Shown one piece after another: positions 39,601 through 53,145 of a stretch of DNA of 64,000 nucleotides. A model generated the notes under the pieces. It saw only the letters and a program-made list of their open reading frames with translations. It had not been told where the DNA came from and ran no database searches. Positions within the stretch are counted from its first letter, which is position 1. The number at the start of each line of letters is the position of its first letter. Origin of the DNA: Edolisoma coerulescens (taxonomy: Eukaryota > Chordata > Aves > Passeriformes > Campephagidae); contig VWZW01001654.1 in assembly GCA_013397115.1 (NCBI GenBank), forward strand, positions 186,001 through 250,000. Direction: 5' to 3'. A program made the position numbers and the translations under genes.

Positions 39601-42600
39601 TAAAAAAAATTAGGACACCTTTTTTTGTAGGCTTCTTGACTTGCATCCATCACCTCATTTTTGCTTTCATTTTCAGATTTGCATATAATTTGAAGCTGAA
39701 TGCTCTTACACATTGGCAGGAGGCAGTTGGGTACATCATGTTTCTTCCTGGTATCTATACACTTATTAAAAAAAAAAACAAACCAACAAAAAGCTAACCT
39801 TTCAAAGGTGTAACTGGAAAGCTTGAAATAATAAAAGAACATGCTGTACTAGTTGCATGCTCCCTTTACGATTTTGTTAAAGGCTCTACCATTCCATTAT
39901 GCTATCATTTTGTAGTGTAAGCATTTTATATGGCATGTGTGATTTCACTGCCCTTAAGTGACCTTAGTAAATTCCTTATTTCCCCCGAAGCACATACCTA
40001 ATTGAAAATTGCCATCTGCAGTTGAAGAGCTCTAAGCAAGAGCTCTAAGAATAACTCAAGGTGGAAATGGGTGTCCAGAGAGCAAGACAAAATCACTTTT
40101 TCTGTAGAATTCACTGTATTGCATGAAGTAAAATGTTTGCTTTGAAGATGAATGATAAGGAATTATAGGAAGGGCATCTTCATCTGTCTGCTCAGTTCAT
40201 CTGCCTAATGCTGCTCTCCAGAGATCATTCAATCCACAAAAAGTATGTGTTGCCTAATTTTTTTTTAACCTTTTTTAAAACTTGCCTCTCTTCTTTCAGC
40301 CTTGGGTAAATGTATTTGGAGTTTAAAGTATAATTCCAAACCTGAGCTGGGCTTTCTAGCCCGGCAGCTGTCCTCATACTACAGTGCCTCCCTTGGCTCT
40401 GCTGTGCCACTTTCAGGATACAGTTATGATGATTGCAGTCTGCAACCACAACTTAAAAATGAGATGACGTGTTCCCCATGAGCAACCTCTGGCCGAACAT
40501 TGCATTCATTACAGCTCCTGTGAGCATAAGTGCTTGAGAGTCATGAAAATAAAGGAGGTAAAAAGCTGGACTGTGTGAAGCTGAGGAATGGCTTAAGAAG
40601 GCTCATTCTTAGATGAGAGAAAATTAAATTGTGCTCTGGATTAGAAGTCTGTGACATCTGTATATTTGTTCACTATTGTGTAATTTAATTGTTTAGGACA
40701 GGAAAAATGCAAGTATTTTAATTAAAAAGCATTGGGAAATGAAAAGCATGAAATGTCTGTGATGAAGATGTGAAGCTTTTATCCGATCTTTCTGTGTGTT
40801 TATTCATTCCAAAAAGTTCAGAAAACTACTGGGATGAAAATTAAGCCTCCACAAATTCTCTAGTCCTGTGTTATCTCGCAAGTAGTCTTATTTATGAAAG
40901 CTCATCCTTTGAATCTATTTTTTTCTGTGTTAATTCCAAGTTATGTTTCAAAGCCATTTATCAGGGTTAGAACTTTGGAATACACACTGCTTTGAAACTC
41001 ATAAGGGGAAGGTATTAAAAATATGTGACATGTGTTAGGGTCTGAATTTACCAGCTGCTTAGGATGTATTTCCCTGCTGTTTCCATGGGTTTTTTTCTTT
41101 CATTAAAAATATTAACATTAAATCCAGGTTTTGATGGTGTAGCAAGTAATCAAGGGAAGACAAACATTTCATTGAAAATTTTGTGTGGTTCCATATTTTA
41201 ATTTTTTTTTACGTTAAATATATTTTATGTTCAGCAAGATATCTAGAAATATGCTTGAGCCTAAAAGTCTGTACAAAGGCAGATGCATGTTTCCTGATCT
41301 ATCTATATCTATGATTGTAACACATGTTTAATTTCATATGCATCTAAAATCTAAAGTTACTATTTTCACGTGATTGTGTGCACAGAGACTGGAATAACTG
41401 GTACTTGCTTTTAGGTAAATCAGTTAATACTCAGGGTTTTCCTTGAACTAATTGAGGTCTTCCATTTACGGGTTTATTGGGGGGTAGAAGTTAAGTTGGA
41501 CTCTTTTCTTTAGTAGTTTCACTCAATGATGTTTTTGTATTGGTCCTCTGAAAGTTGGATTTAGGGAGATGGCATACTAAAAAAAAGGAGTTGCTTTCAT
41601 TAGATATCATTATATTAAGTTCAGCTTCATTTAGCATTCATGATGTTCACATTCAGTGATATGAACTAAAGGCCATTTTTGACCCCTTGTGCACAGTTCC
41701 AGTCACTGCAATGGGTTGAGAGCGCTCTGCTTGGTGACGCACTGGATTGCAGAGTGCTCGAGGTACCAGTTTGAATGTGTCATGGCTTGTCTGCTGTGCT
41801 CCTCCAGGGATGCACGTGCTCCTGCTGCTGAGTTTCTAACACTTCTGTTTTGTAGCTGCCTAGCCTGGAAAATTCCATATAAAACCTCAGATCTGGCCTC
41901 CTGGGGTGGATTTTTTGGGACAAATTTAATTTTGCTGTCTATGAAACAACATTAATGTTCCTGCTGTGTTAGTTCTGTAAAATGAGTAGTTGTTTTACTA
42001 TACTGTTCATATCTTAGTTGTCTCCTTCATGGGAAATTCCATCCAACTTTAGCTGAGGAGTTTAGGCATTAGCAGTTAATTATGAATTCTTACCTTAAGT
42101 ACGGCAACGTACCCAGGGTGGTTTGGGATATCCTATTGGTTGTGGGTTCAAAGTTACGTCGCTCTGCTTAACACTCCAGTGGGAAATTCTGGCTATGTTG
42201 CATTTTGCCTTTGATATGTTGCCATGCCACCACCGTTAATGCAGGCTTAGACTGCAAACATCTGTTTGCTTTTATTGCACATGTGTTGCTTAAGATGTTC
42301 AGTTTTTACATGATGTGAAGCACTGGACTCAGCGAGCATGTATGATTCGTTTAATAAATAAGCCTTAAGTTATGTCAATAAAGTGGATGTCCTGAAGAAT
42401 TATATATATGACATATACAGAAGAGAAAACTGACAAGTTCACATCTAGACTTGCAAGTATTTCATATTGTAGTGGGTTTTTAATGGTTTGGAGGGAGTCA
42501 CATAAATGTCAATACAGAAGGAAAGATTGCATGCATCCGTATATCAGACAAAAATGATGGGAACAGAAAAATGCACCTTATGTTAGAAAACAAAATGATG

Positions 42601-43185
42601 AACACTCTACATCCTCCATTCTAGAATCTCACCATATTTATGGCATGAGTGGAACACTTGTAAGAAAAAACATGCTTTTTGATTCCACTAAATATGCTCT
42701 AGAGTGCTCTCTTTAATAAAAAGGGTGCCTGGATTTGGAAATAAGTTTAGCTGTTGATCTCAGCAATTTTTCAGCAATACCCCAAAGTTACATTGATGTT
42801 TCAGAGACCTGCCACGTTGGTTCTAGTGTGTACCATTCCACATTGCTGGAATGCGCAACAATATTGCTTTGGTTTGGATTAATGAAAGTGAGTGAAATGA
42901 CTTACAGTTGTTAGCTTGCATTTTAATTTTGGAGGTTAATCTAATGTGCCTTGAAGGTCTAATTCATATGTTTCTGCACCATGAGAAGTCCAATTTGGAC
43001 CTTTTCTCTGTCACATGAGAACTAAAGTAAGAAAACACAAGGAGAAAATGGAAGATTACAGTTGAGCAGAACCATCCGCTGAAAGGCCTTTATTCACCCA
43101 CAGACATTTTAAAGTTGGTATGCAGAATTGCTATACTACGATAAAAATTAAAACAAAAAGGTCTCTAGAAAGGGCTTGCAAAACC
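36649..43185. other. Putative intron 1, 5' part
   Basis: I see no further exon with convincing splice sites and coding composition. 38.55-38.93 kb is GC-richer, with overlapping plus-strand open frames of 60-116 codons, but has no recognisable peptide. 39.6-42.5 kb is AT-rich. Confidence 0.45.
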
Positions 43186-43189
43186 AAAA

Positions 43190-43655
43190 AGTTTAATTGA
43201 TGGAGTCAGTATCATCTGCCAAGTTTCCAGTACAACACCCAGGCTGAGGGAGGTAGAACTAAATTTGAAAGTCACTAGCTGGCAAGCTGGTCTGAAATGA
43301 AGAAGATAAAATGGAATCAAAAGAAGCACGAGTTCCTATAGTCAGAGAAGAAAATATAACTTATTTATGGAAAACTGGGAATAATTCAGTCAGCAGGAGT
43401 ATCTGTGGGCTACCGCAAATTAGAAAATGAATGCAAGTTGCTGATGAGGCAAAATGCTGAAATGTGAAAGCCATTCTGGGAGTCATTACTGAAGGTATTA
43501 TAAACAAGAGGATGAAAGGTAACCATTTTGCCCTGTTCTGTTGTGATAAATGCCATCCTGAATTGTTCACCCAGTCTTATATGTGATACTTTAAGAAATG
43601 TACAAACAAACTGGAGAAAGATTAATGGAAAGCAAACCAAAAATTGTGCTAGCAA
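43190..43655 (+). mobile_element. Decayed CR1-like RT/connection fragment
   Basis: The order of features fits CR1 ORF2 downstream of the catalytic motif. A degenerate 'CTGCCAAGTTT..CAGTACAACACCCAGGCTGAG' segment (about 43217-43250) resembles the 'KFADDTKLGG' region. It is followed by a stretch reading like 'LGVITEGIINKRMKGNHFALF' (about 43475-43540), then 'ILNCSP..' and a lysine-rich 'K.VQTNWRKINGK' stretch, as seen where CR1 proteins end. All frames are broken. It is old, with uncertain edges. Confidence 0.5.
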
Positions 43656-43659
43656 AATG

Positions 43660-46600
43660 TGACACGGATTGCAGGAACTGAGTGTGTTTTATGGAAAATC
43701 TGGACTGCCAGTGTGTCCTGTACAAGCATCTTATGAACTAATATTGTGTCATCCGCCTTCACCCAGAGGTCCAAGGAGGAGCTGGGCTTTTCCTGCTGCC
43801 CACTGCTGCCTTCATATGAGAGCAAAAGGTGAACTCACCCAGTTGCAGCAGCCACCCCCAAATCTGGCAACTCATTGGTTTTCCTATCAAAGTGGTACTT
43901 CCACAAGCTCAGCTTGGTGAATTGCTGTCTAGAAAAGAGAATAAATAACACAGACATGGTTATAAATATGACAGCAATTAATTGTTCTTCATCTCTTGAA
44001 TATGGAACAAAAGGCAATTTGCAGTAATGGTGGGTTTCGTTAGAATCTGGGAAGAGCTCTACAGCTGGTATTTAGGCACTGTGATGGGTCACCCAAAGAA
44101 ACTGCCACGTCAGTCTTTGGAGATTTTTCAAACTGAACAAGATATTTGTTGTGGAGGATCTAAGCATAGTTGATCCTCATGGTGGGCAAGGAATGACTCC
44201 ACAAAGATCTTTTCAGACTTACAACTGTAGTTGCTTGCTGTGACTTTGGCTGTGTCCCTAGCATGAAGTCTGGAAATGTTTTCTGATTTCAGACCCCCGC
44301 ATGTCTCGTGTCCGTGTTCCAACACCACAGCGGTGCTTAAGCTGGGCCTGCACTTTCCCTTCATGTCCACTTTATGCCTCCAGTTGCCATACTCAAAGCA
44401 GGTGCTAGTAGATCAGCAGAGAGACTGGTGTCTCACAGGTGCTCTTGCCTGTAAAGAAGAGCAGGTTCAGCCTCAGACTGGGATCCACTGCTACCCTCTT
44501 TACTGATTCCAGTACTATAGACTCATTGCTTTAGAGTTTGGGAACTCTGAACGACTATGTTACTTTAGCTTCCACCCAGTTATTAGTCTCAAGATTTATT
44601 GCCATGACTCCCATTTTAACATTAGCATTTAGTAACAAATACAGAGATTACATGAATGAATACAAAACCTGATAAAATCATGGTAAGAGTGTGGATAGTT
44701 ACACATGTGAAACCACTGCCATTTACTCTACAAAATACACTCCTTTTTCTCATGTGATGTAGCCATGAAAACTGGAACAGCACAATCTCTGTAGGTGTAA
44801 AGTAAGCAAGAACATAACCACTGTAAGTAAATGTGGGGATTGTGTCAGTGGAGGAGAGGAGGCTGATCTCCTAAGCACTGAATCTAAGTAGGAGGTAGAT
44901 TGGATGGTTACATGACAAGGTTCTCCTTGGAGAACACATTTTGTTTACTGTGTAAAATGTGTTATTGATGTGCTATGGGCAACAAATGAGCCCGTCTCCC
45001 CCATTTGTGTGGCAGTGCTGAGCCACTGATTACAGGAGATCGAAGCTGCACACTGCAGTGCTATATCCATTAAGCTCACTGTGAGAGTACAAGGCATAAC
45101 ATTCAATCAATAAAGTCCCAGATTAAAGGCAATGATCCAGGAAAAGGAGAATGTAAAAATAGAAAAACAGGAAAATGGAAGTGAGATTAATTTCTTCTAC
45201 TTGATACTTCCCATTACCTCATTCTCATGACTCAGCATTTCTGAGGCTAGCTCTTTTGTGCGATCATGATTCATGAGGTTTGTTTACTAAATGAGTTCCT
45301 TAATGATGGTTAAATTGTTAGTGTCCAATTCATGAAATGGCAAATGCTGAACTTCTGACCTTCCTAAAATTAGAAAATTAGCTCATATTGTAATTTTAAA
45401 ATATAGGTGAATATTTTTATTAGCAATAAACCTTTTTACTATCATGGGCATCCACTTGAATCAATCCATCTGTTCACTTGTCTTTGAATTTTTTATTCTG
45501 ATTTGGAGGAGGGTGAAGAGGTGTTACAGCAGAGATATCTGTTCACAGAACAACCTGTTTTCTATCACACTATTCAAAGGCATCACTCAGTGGCAGAGCC
45601 TGAATATGCTTCCCTCCTCCTTTCATAGCTGGGGCTGTTCTTCAGAGCTCTTTTCCAGGCCAGAGTGGTGAGACAGCCACTGTGAATTTCACAGATCTCT
45701 GGGCAAAGACTATGTGGTTGACTGGGGACTCCATCTTGCAAAAGGGATGCCATAATGCGTTCTGCTCACTCCTGTTGGAAATTTACTGTCTCCCACAGTG
45801 GTTTCTGTCTTAATTCAATCCTTATTCTGAGCACAGAGGAAAGGAACGTGGTCTTAGGCAGCCAATGTGTAATTGTTAGAAAAAATACTTGGTTTGTGAT
45901 GGCAATAATTACTACAGCCGTTAATTACTGTATTTTAGGGACAGAAGCATGTGATTTCATATTCATAGGCAACATCACTATATGACTCTCTTTCTGAGGT
46001 TTAGAAATTTTGCATCTAAAAATATTTTACAAAAATTAAATTGAACCAGGATACTAAAATATTCAGTAATTTTAGGCAACTGTATAGCCATATGTCTATT
46101 CCAATCCAGCTTTTGACACATTGCCTAGAGGAAAATACTCTTTAAAATGTTTGGACAGACTATATCTAAAGCTAAAAATTGTTTGAAAGATGACATTCTT
46201 CTGTGCAAGGTTCAATGTTTCTCCTAGATCAGGACAGGGTCAGTGGTTTTTCATGGTTTTCTATTCTGAAAAAAAAAATCTCCTGAACAATAATGTGCAA
46301 ATATGGAACCAATATTCAACAAAAAACATTCTGTACTTTCTAAAGAACTGTGTCTCAGCATTTTTCCTTCACTGAAGTAATTTAACACTAGATTGAGAAA
46401 GATGTGTGTTGCAGCCTAGGTTTTGCTCGACTTCAAGGTGTGTGAAGTGTGATGTTAAGCTTTGACTGCTGTGCCTGTTGTAATCAGGAGCCCAGACCGA
46501 GACCTACAACATCCCATTACAGGGGGTGATGGGCTGCCCTCTTCTGTTGTTGAGAAACTTCACTAACTTTCTTTCGTGCCAGTACATAGTTTCATTTGCT

Positions 46601-48730
46601 TGGAATTTTCTTTCAAGGTTGGTTGCCAGTTACTGTTCTCCTAAGAGCTGGACAAAGCACATTGATTTATAAGCACAAGAAGAGTGCTTTAGGTTTTATC
46701 TGCCTTTTTATTACTAACTTGCCCAGGAAATGCAAGATGTGTGCTGGAGACCTTTCCTTCTCCTAAAGAGGCAGTGCTATGGCCACAAGGTGATATATCT
46801 GTGTGAATATAAACTTATTCCCTCGTAGAGTGCCTGTATCACTAGAAGAAAGATGTCACAAAAATCTGGACTTTGTGGTCTTCTGGGGAGAGCTGTCACC
46901 AAAGGAAGGAGGTACCCTGGCTTGTGGGCCTAACTCATGTCACTCTTATTGTTTACATTATAAAGATGACCCAAAAAATCAAGGAATTTTTCTGCCCACA
47001 TGGAAGCTGCAAGTGTGACAGATGGAAAACTAAGACTAAATCAAAATAGGCTTTCAATAGCCTTAAAAGCTCCCAGTGAAGGTAGGTGTCTCTATAGGCC
47101 TCTGGCACTTCCATTAACTTGGGCCTCTTGAATTATAAATAGGTGGAGATAGCAACTAGGTACTGAGATGTTTGTATAGCATAGAACCTGATATACATTT
47201 GTCTTGGATTTTTAAAAAAAAAAGTCTGTCCAAATTAGTCAGTCTTTCACTGTAATTGTTTGGTGCAGACCCTGAAGAAGTCAGTGTTGTTTACACCTGG
47301 TTCCTATGCCTCGTGTTTGAACCACTGTCTGCTTTTCAGTAGAGGGTGAATGGGGATGTATCTGCAGAACAGAGTGCTGGGAAGGTGGCAGTGTTACACA
47401 TTCCCATCTAGGAGAGACCGTTTCCAAGGCCTATTCTTCTGTGCCTGTGAAATCATATGCTCTAATTCCCTTGGAGGATTCTTTCTGGTGATACCTCAGC
47501 TGCAGCTAAGGATTCCTTTCTCAGAATGATCAGCATTTTCAAAGCAGTAATATTAGTCTGCCTGCAATTCCTAGGGGAAAAAGGGTTAACTTATGACCTA
47601 CAGGGAGCAGAGAGCCCTGTGTTCATGGGACCTCAAGGCTCTGAACACATAAATTAATAGAACAGTCCATGTAAAGTGAGACTGACCTTGTTTTTAAAAC
47701 TTGCAGGTGCATAATGAAATCTCTCTGTATTATCAAAATTCATCAACAGTAACAAATATGTTAAGAGTTGAGGGTAGTTTTTCTATTGTTTTGTATATTC
47801 AGTTTTTACCACCTGTCACTGTTTTCTCATGCTCTCAGATGGGTAGAACTTTTTCTCATGTACGGTGGTAACCACTGTCGGTTATGTTGAACTTTTATGA
47901 CCGAAGCATGACTTTTCTGTTCTCAATTGCACTGATTTAATTTGTCTTTTAAGTTTCTGTGAAACTGCAGGGAGAAAGGGGCTTTTAAGATACTATAAAA
48001 AGTGAAAGCATCTTGCCTCTTTCTGTCATGACTTGTTAGAAGCCCACACTTGGTTTTGGACAAAGGATTCCAGACAGCTGGCTTCTCTCCAAAGAGACTT
48101 CCAACTTTATTCTTAAAGGAAGAGATCCCAGGTGCAGGAGACTGAAGTAATAGGGGATTTAATATTAAGACTGTCATTTTTTTTCCCTCTATATCATGTT
48201 TCTTTTTTCTGCCTAATGTAAGATAGGTATAATTCCAATCTAATTTACAATTGCAAGGGTAAATGACTTTTTTTTGAATGACAAGGTTTTGACTCCTCAG
48301 GTGACAAATTCTGTTGTGCTGAACCCCACTGTTCATGTGTCTTATAGAACATAAGGACATTTGTTCCTCTGCCCTTCCACAAAAAAGACAAAATATCTTT
48401 CTGTTTCGAGAGAGATTCTTCACCATATATGTTGTTCTAGAATTAAGATGCAAGCTTATAAACTGAAACAATAGGAACAAGACTTCCTTCTTCAGTATGG
48501 TGTTGCTTTTGCAGTGCACTGTTTATCTGCTATAAAGAAAGGTGGTTATAAGGAATACAACTGTCTGAAAAGATTTCAAAGGCATGACAGAGGAATTGTT
48601 TACAGTGTTTCATCCCAGCGTGTATCAAAGAGGGTGTTGAATGAGTATTACAGAAGCACTCAAACTGCACTGATCAGCACACAGAAATTAATATATGGTG
48701 TGTGACAATTATTGGGAGAGATCAGTATCC
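43660..48730. other. Putative intron 1, middle part
   Basis: No exon is supported. It holds a MIR-like scrap (44990-45065) and a long minus-strand open frame of 198 codons (47923-48519). The peptide of that frame is basic and cysteine-containing but matches no family I know. Confidence 0.45.
44990..45065 (-). mobile_element. MIR-like tRNA-derived SINE head
   Basis: On the minus strand this reads like the tRNA-related start of a MIR/CORE-type SINE. AGCTTCGATCTC corresponds to the pol III B box (GGTTCGAATCC), preceded by a degenerate 'AGCTTAATGGATATAGCACTGCAG' segment like 'GTGGTTAAGAGCACGGACT'. It is followed by 'GCACTGCCACAC', like 'CTCTGCCACTTA'. Only about 75 bp survives and divergence is high. 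Confidence 0.42.
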
Positions 48731-48734
48731 AATT

Positions 48735-48960
48735 ATAATTTCCTCTTGGGTTTATGACTAACATTTATGGAATAGTCTTCCAAGGGAAGTGGTGAAGCAC
48801 TGTGTACTCAACCGTTGGCAAATGAGGTCTACAAAGTGTTTGAAGGCTCTTCAGAAAGCAGATCTGAGAGGAGCAGTGGTGTGGATGGGATATCATGGTG
48901 AAGTTCCCATGTCTCAATTCTGACCTGCATTTTGATAGTTGTGCTGATGCAGAAGCACCA
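48735..48960 (+). mobile_element. Probable old CR1 3' UTR fragment
   Basis: TGGAATAGTCTTCCAAGGGAAGTGGTGAAGCAC (48768-48800) resembles the conserved CR1 3' segment that reads approximately 'TGGAACAG.CTGCCCAGGGAGGTGGTGGAGTCAC'. A degenerate 'GTGTTTGAAGG' follows. The terminal repeat is lost. Orientation is plus, opposite to the 12.93-kb copy. Confidence 0.45.
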
Positions 48961-48964
48961 GGGT

Positions 48965-51900
48965 GTGCCAAATTAACAGCATTCAGAGTAAATTAACTAC
49001 TTCCTCCAAATCTGTTATTTGAGAATTTTCAGATTGGGGGGTTATTTTGTTGTGTTTAATTTGGAAATACGTATGCATTTGAGATTCAGGAGAATTGTGT
49101 GACAGTTTAACTAAGGATGGAATCACTGTTCAAAGCACAAGAAATAACAAACTCTGAAATAGCAGATGTCCCACCAATTACATGACTGGTCCATGTTATG
49201 AGAAAGAGAAAAATGGTGATAGACCTGGTGCCTCTTACATGGGGTGACATTAGAACCCACTGTGGGTTTTGTAGCTTGCCTGTAAAGAACATCTCAGCCA
49301 CTTACTCAGATATATGGTAAATAGCCATATTCCATATTTACTGAAGCTCCTGTGAGTTACTTAGATATTTCTGGTTCGTGTTGTTTTATTATTTTTTCAT
49401 CTACTGTTTTTGATTGAAAGCATGAATTGGTCAAAATATTTTCTGTGAAGGATTGGTTAATTTTGACTACACTGCTCTTATAAAAAGGCTCTTCAGTCTT
49501 AAAAAGGGCCATTAAAAGGGAGGGTGTGGAAGAGAAACAGAGAAGCTGGCTTCAAAAGTGCATATGAATTTGCTCTGACACAGGCTCTCAGAATCATATT
49601 GAGTTATTGACAATATGGGATTTTAACGCTGAATCTGTCATGTCTTGAATAGGTGACCAGTCCCTGGCTGCTTTGAGTTGTTTCTGGTAGCTTCTAATGT
49701 TATATTTTGCATAGTAATCTTATTTTTTTCAGAAGAACTGAGAGCACACATCTCAAGTGAGTTTTGTAAGTATTTTGTGAGAGTCTGAAATGAATGAGTC
49801 TTCCTTTCTGTTGTCCTTCTCTGCTTCAGACCACCATAAATTTACCTAGGTGTAAAATGAGGCATTTCTGAAAGGAAAACTTTTTTGTCTAGTTTTAACT
49901 TTGTCAGTATAAAGTATTTTGTCTAAAAGTAATATTTCCTGTGCCTCCTTTCTTTGCTGTAACTTTAAAAAAACCCATAGTCTGTTGGAATTATGGCATG
50001 ATGAAGCAGGCAAATGTGGTCCTATAAGGCAAATATCTGCAGCAACTACTCTATAAGGGAAGTTGAAGGGACCTTGTTTTATGTCAGACTGGTACAACTG
50101 GCAGCTTCTTATACAATGCTGTTATGTTCCTGGAACAAGTTCAAATGGCTTTTAATGTAGGGGCCCTTAACCATGTGAACTACCAGCTTTACTCTTGTGA
50201 TCTACCACTCAAAAGTAACTGGATTAATAACAGGGCACCAATGTCTCTTTTGAGGCTTTTCTTTTGAATAGGATGGCTATCCTGATTTATCCACAGCTTC
50301 ATCAGCCTGTCTCCTTGTCTGGGGCCCTGAGCATTTGTCCTCACTTTTGCAGATGTTGTTTTTGCTCAGGCTGTGATTCCCTTTTTTAAGAAACCTGATC
50401 ACTCTTTGCTGAAAGCCTGTTTATTTGGTATACTTGACCTCTGGCTAAGCAAGGCTTGTAGCCTGTTAGGAATGAGGTTCTTTGAATGTAACAGCTTTAC
50501 CTGTTGTTTTGCAGCTGTGTGCATGTATGGTCATGCTGAGAAAAGTAGTATGTTACTCCCACTGTAATGGAGTGCTGTGCCCATAACAAGTGTGCCTGCA
50601 CCAGCTACATGAGCTATCTGTGATGAATTCATATCACTGGCCAGTTTTACAGCATTAAAGGACTTTCTCTCAGAACTAAGTGGTGCAAAGAAATTACATA
50701 TCTTGCACATAAAGTTCCAGTGTTTAACAATTGAAAAGTGTAAATGAAGGAATGATGATTTGCATTTATTTTGCAAAAGCATTGAAGAATGGGAAATGGG
50801 TCAAATGGAAGTAGAAGCACTCAAGTTAATTGAAATATTACTTGCTATGTTAGGTCATGTGGACCAGGGATCTCAGGCCCTAAACTTGTGAACAGTTATA
50901 CGCTTGCTTAAATTTACTGCATAGTATAGTCCTGTGTAGGTTAGTAGGTCTACGCTTGGCAATAAAAATGATCATGTAAGAAGGTATTCTTAGAACTGAA
51001 GCCTTGTATTTGATTCTCAATATATCAGAAAAACGGTGAAGGGTATTGCAGAATAGTTTTAACAGACCATACTGGCAACTAGAAGATTTTGTTCATCTGA
51101 GTTTTGAACAGATTGTAACGAGCCTATACATTGTAAACTGAAAATATCAGAGTGATACCTCCCTGTAAGTGTAGCACTGAGTAAAGTATCACTGCAAGGA
51201 TGCAGAAAGATTAGAACACAAAATATTTTATAGATGTTACTTTTCCCTTTTGCTCTTCCCACAGTTCTGAGATTGCTCTTCCCACAGTCTTGAGATTGCC
51301 TGAAAAATGTTTTGACAATGTTAAAAGCTATTCTCCTCCCTTTACCTATCACAATTTCACAGCATTTTCATGCAAGATTGGAGGTGGAATGTTGTAAAAT
51401 TATGTGCTTTTAGTCTGTAAAACTCTGGACTCTGTCCAGCAGACCGTTTTTATATGGCCTGGATCCTTTTCAGACAAACAGGATCTGTACCAGGGTGCAA
51501 AATTGTAGACAACTGATGCATTCTTTAAAATAACTACAAGTTGGCTTGCTGCCTTTTCTGGGAGTCTGTCAAGACTCCCCCACTGGTGCCTAGTAATGTA
51601 TTTTTGAAACAGGAATAGTGAGTGCCAACAAAGTAACAAGTTTAAAGGTAAGATTTATTTCCTGTGGCAGTCTGAGAATTTCTTTGTAACTTACTAACCT
51701 TCTAAGTAAAATGGGTAGGGCACTTAATCCTTCTGGATCTACATATCAGTTATCTCAGAGAATAAATATTTTTATGATTTATAAAAGGCAAATGTATCAT
51801 AAGCGTTTTTTTCCTCTTTAGTGGTAGACCAACTTCCTAAATCTGTGATGTCATTGCCAAATTGCTATTTAGAAATTTAGTTACTTGATATGTGCAAATT

Positions 51901-53145
51901 ACTTCAATCCAAGCCTCCCCCAGAAACCTTCTGCTGTGGGTAGCAACTCCTGTGTACCCATCTGGGGAAAACTACGCCATCTCCTTGCAAGCATTTATTA
52001 GTTGCATTATTTCCCTGCTTCTTCACATTTTTGTCCTGTATTTTTAAACCCACAACTTCTGGATCTTCATTTTTCTCTGTCCTTTACCTGATGGGATCAC
52101 CTTTAACTCATTCCGTTAGGCATCTGTTCTGCACCTTAGCTGTGGCAATAGCATATAAAAGGTTTTATCTATCTCCACTGTTGGATTCAGCTAAGAGATA
52201 CTTCAGGCAAGGACAAAAGTACCAGTGCTGGTGGTAGGATAGGCAAGAGACGGCTGGATATGTTCATTTTATTCTCTCCAAGGTAAACAGGCAGGTCTCT
52301 CTCAGCTGTGGGTGAGAAGAGGGAAGGTTCATAGGCAAGGATCTTCTACAGAAGAAGAAAATTATGAGTGACAACTGCTTTTCTCCTGACCAGTTAGCAA
52401 GGGAACATGATTCCAGATTATCTTCCATCAACATGTCCTTTTAGACCTTAGATGGGAAATTTGGCAGGGCTCTTACAAATATATCTGCTTCTCCATGAAG
52501 TAGCTGTTTGGCTTACTTAATTCTCCTTGCTAGACAGCAGGGCTAGAGAGCCGAGACTGAGTGAACATCCTCCATGTGTCAATGATGTTCAGTAGGATTA
52601 ACTGTGTCTGGAAAGTGTGTCATATTTAAACTCAATCCATTTTTAAATTCCAAACTTGCCTCAGGTGAATTGTGTGAGCACATGCTGATTTTTGTCCTGT
52701 GGTTGCCAGGGGAAATGTTGGAGTCTTTGGTACTGTTAGCTCTACAAGTGTCCTGCCTATTAGAGAAGTGAATGGGCTGTGGCAGTTGCAACATGCCAAA
52801 ATTACATCCCAAATGTGCAGGTATATGCTTTATGAAGTTTCTCACAGCTAAGAAAGGTTGTCTTGGACTTTGAGTTCCCAGTGATATGTACTATGGCTCT
52901 AGAAAAATACAAACTCAGGTTGCCTTTAAAAGTTTGGGAATGGAGTAATCAAACTGAATATTTGCAGAAGTGGTTAGGTGTTGTGGTCCCTCTAAATTAA
53001 GAGAGAAAGGTACAGTCTACTGCCAAAAAACTAAGAAACATAACAGCCCAGCTGCTTGCCAGCATTTATTATGCCTTAGGAGACATTCCTTTTTGCTCTT
53101 TTTCTTCTGAATATAACTCAGGTTTGATGGAAGTAATTATACCTT
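48965..53145. other. Putative intron 1, 3' part
   Basis: No coding exon is supported. A 24-nt segment at 49733-49756 has attractive splice sites but would stop the frame. A small tandem duplication lies at 51250-51295. Confidence 0.45.
51250..51295. repeat. Tandem duplication, 23 bp x 2
   Basis: TTGCTCTTCCCACAGTTCTGAGA is followed by a copy differing only by a TC/CT swap. Each unit contains a polypyrimidine-CACAG string that resembles a splice acceptor, so the duplication doubles a potential 3' splice site. Confidence 0.9.

Noticed and set aside
49733..49756. 24-nt microexon with strong flanking splice sites
   Set aside because: In the phase set by the first coding exon it reads AAG AAC TGA, an immediate stop. 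It has no coding character and such decoys are frequent in large introns.
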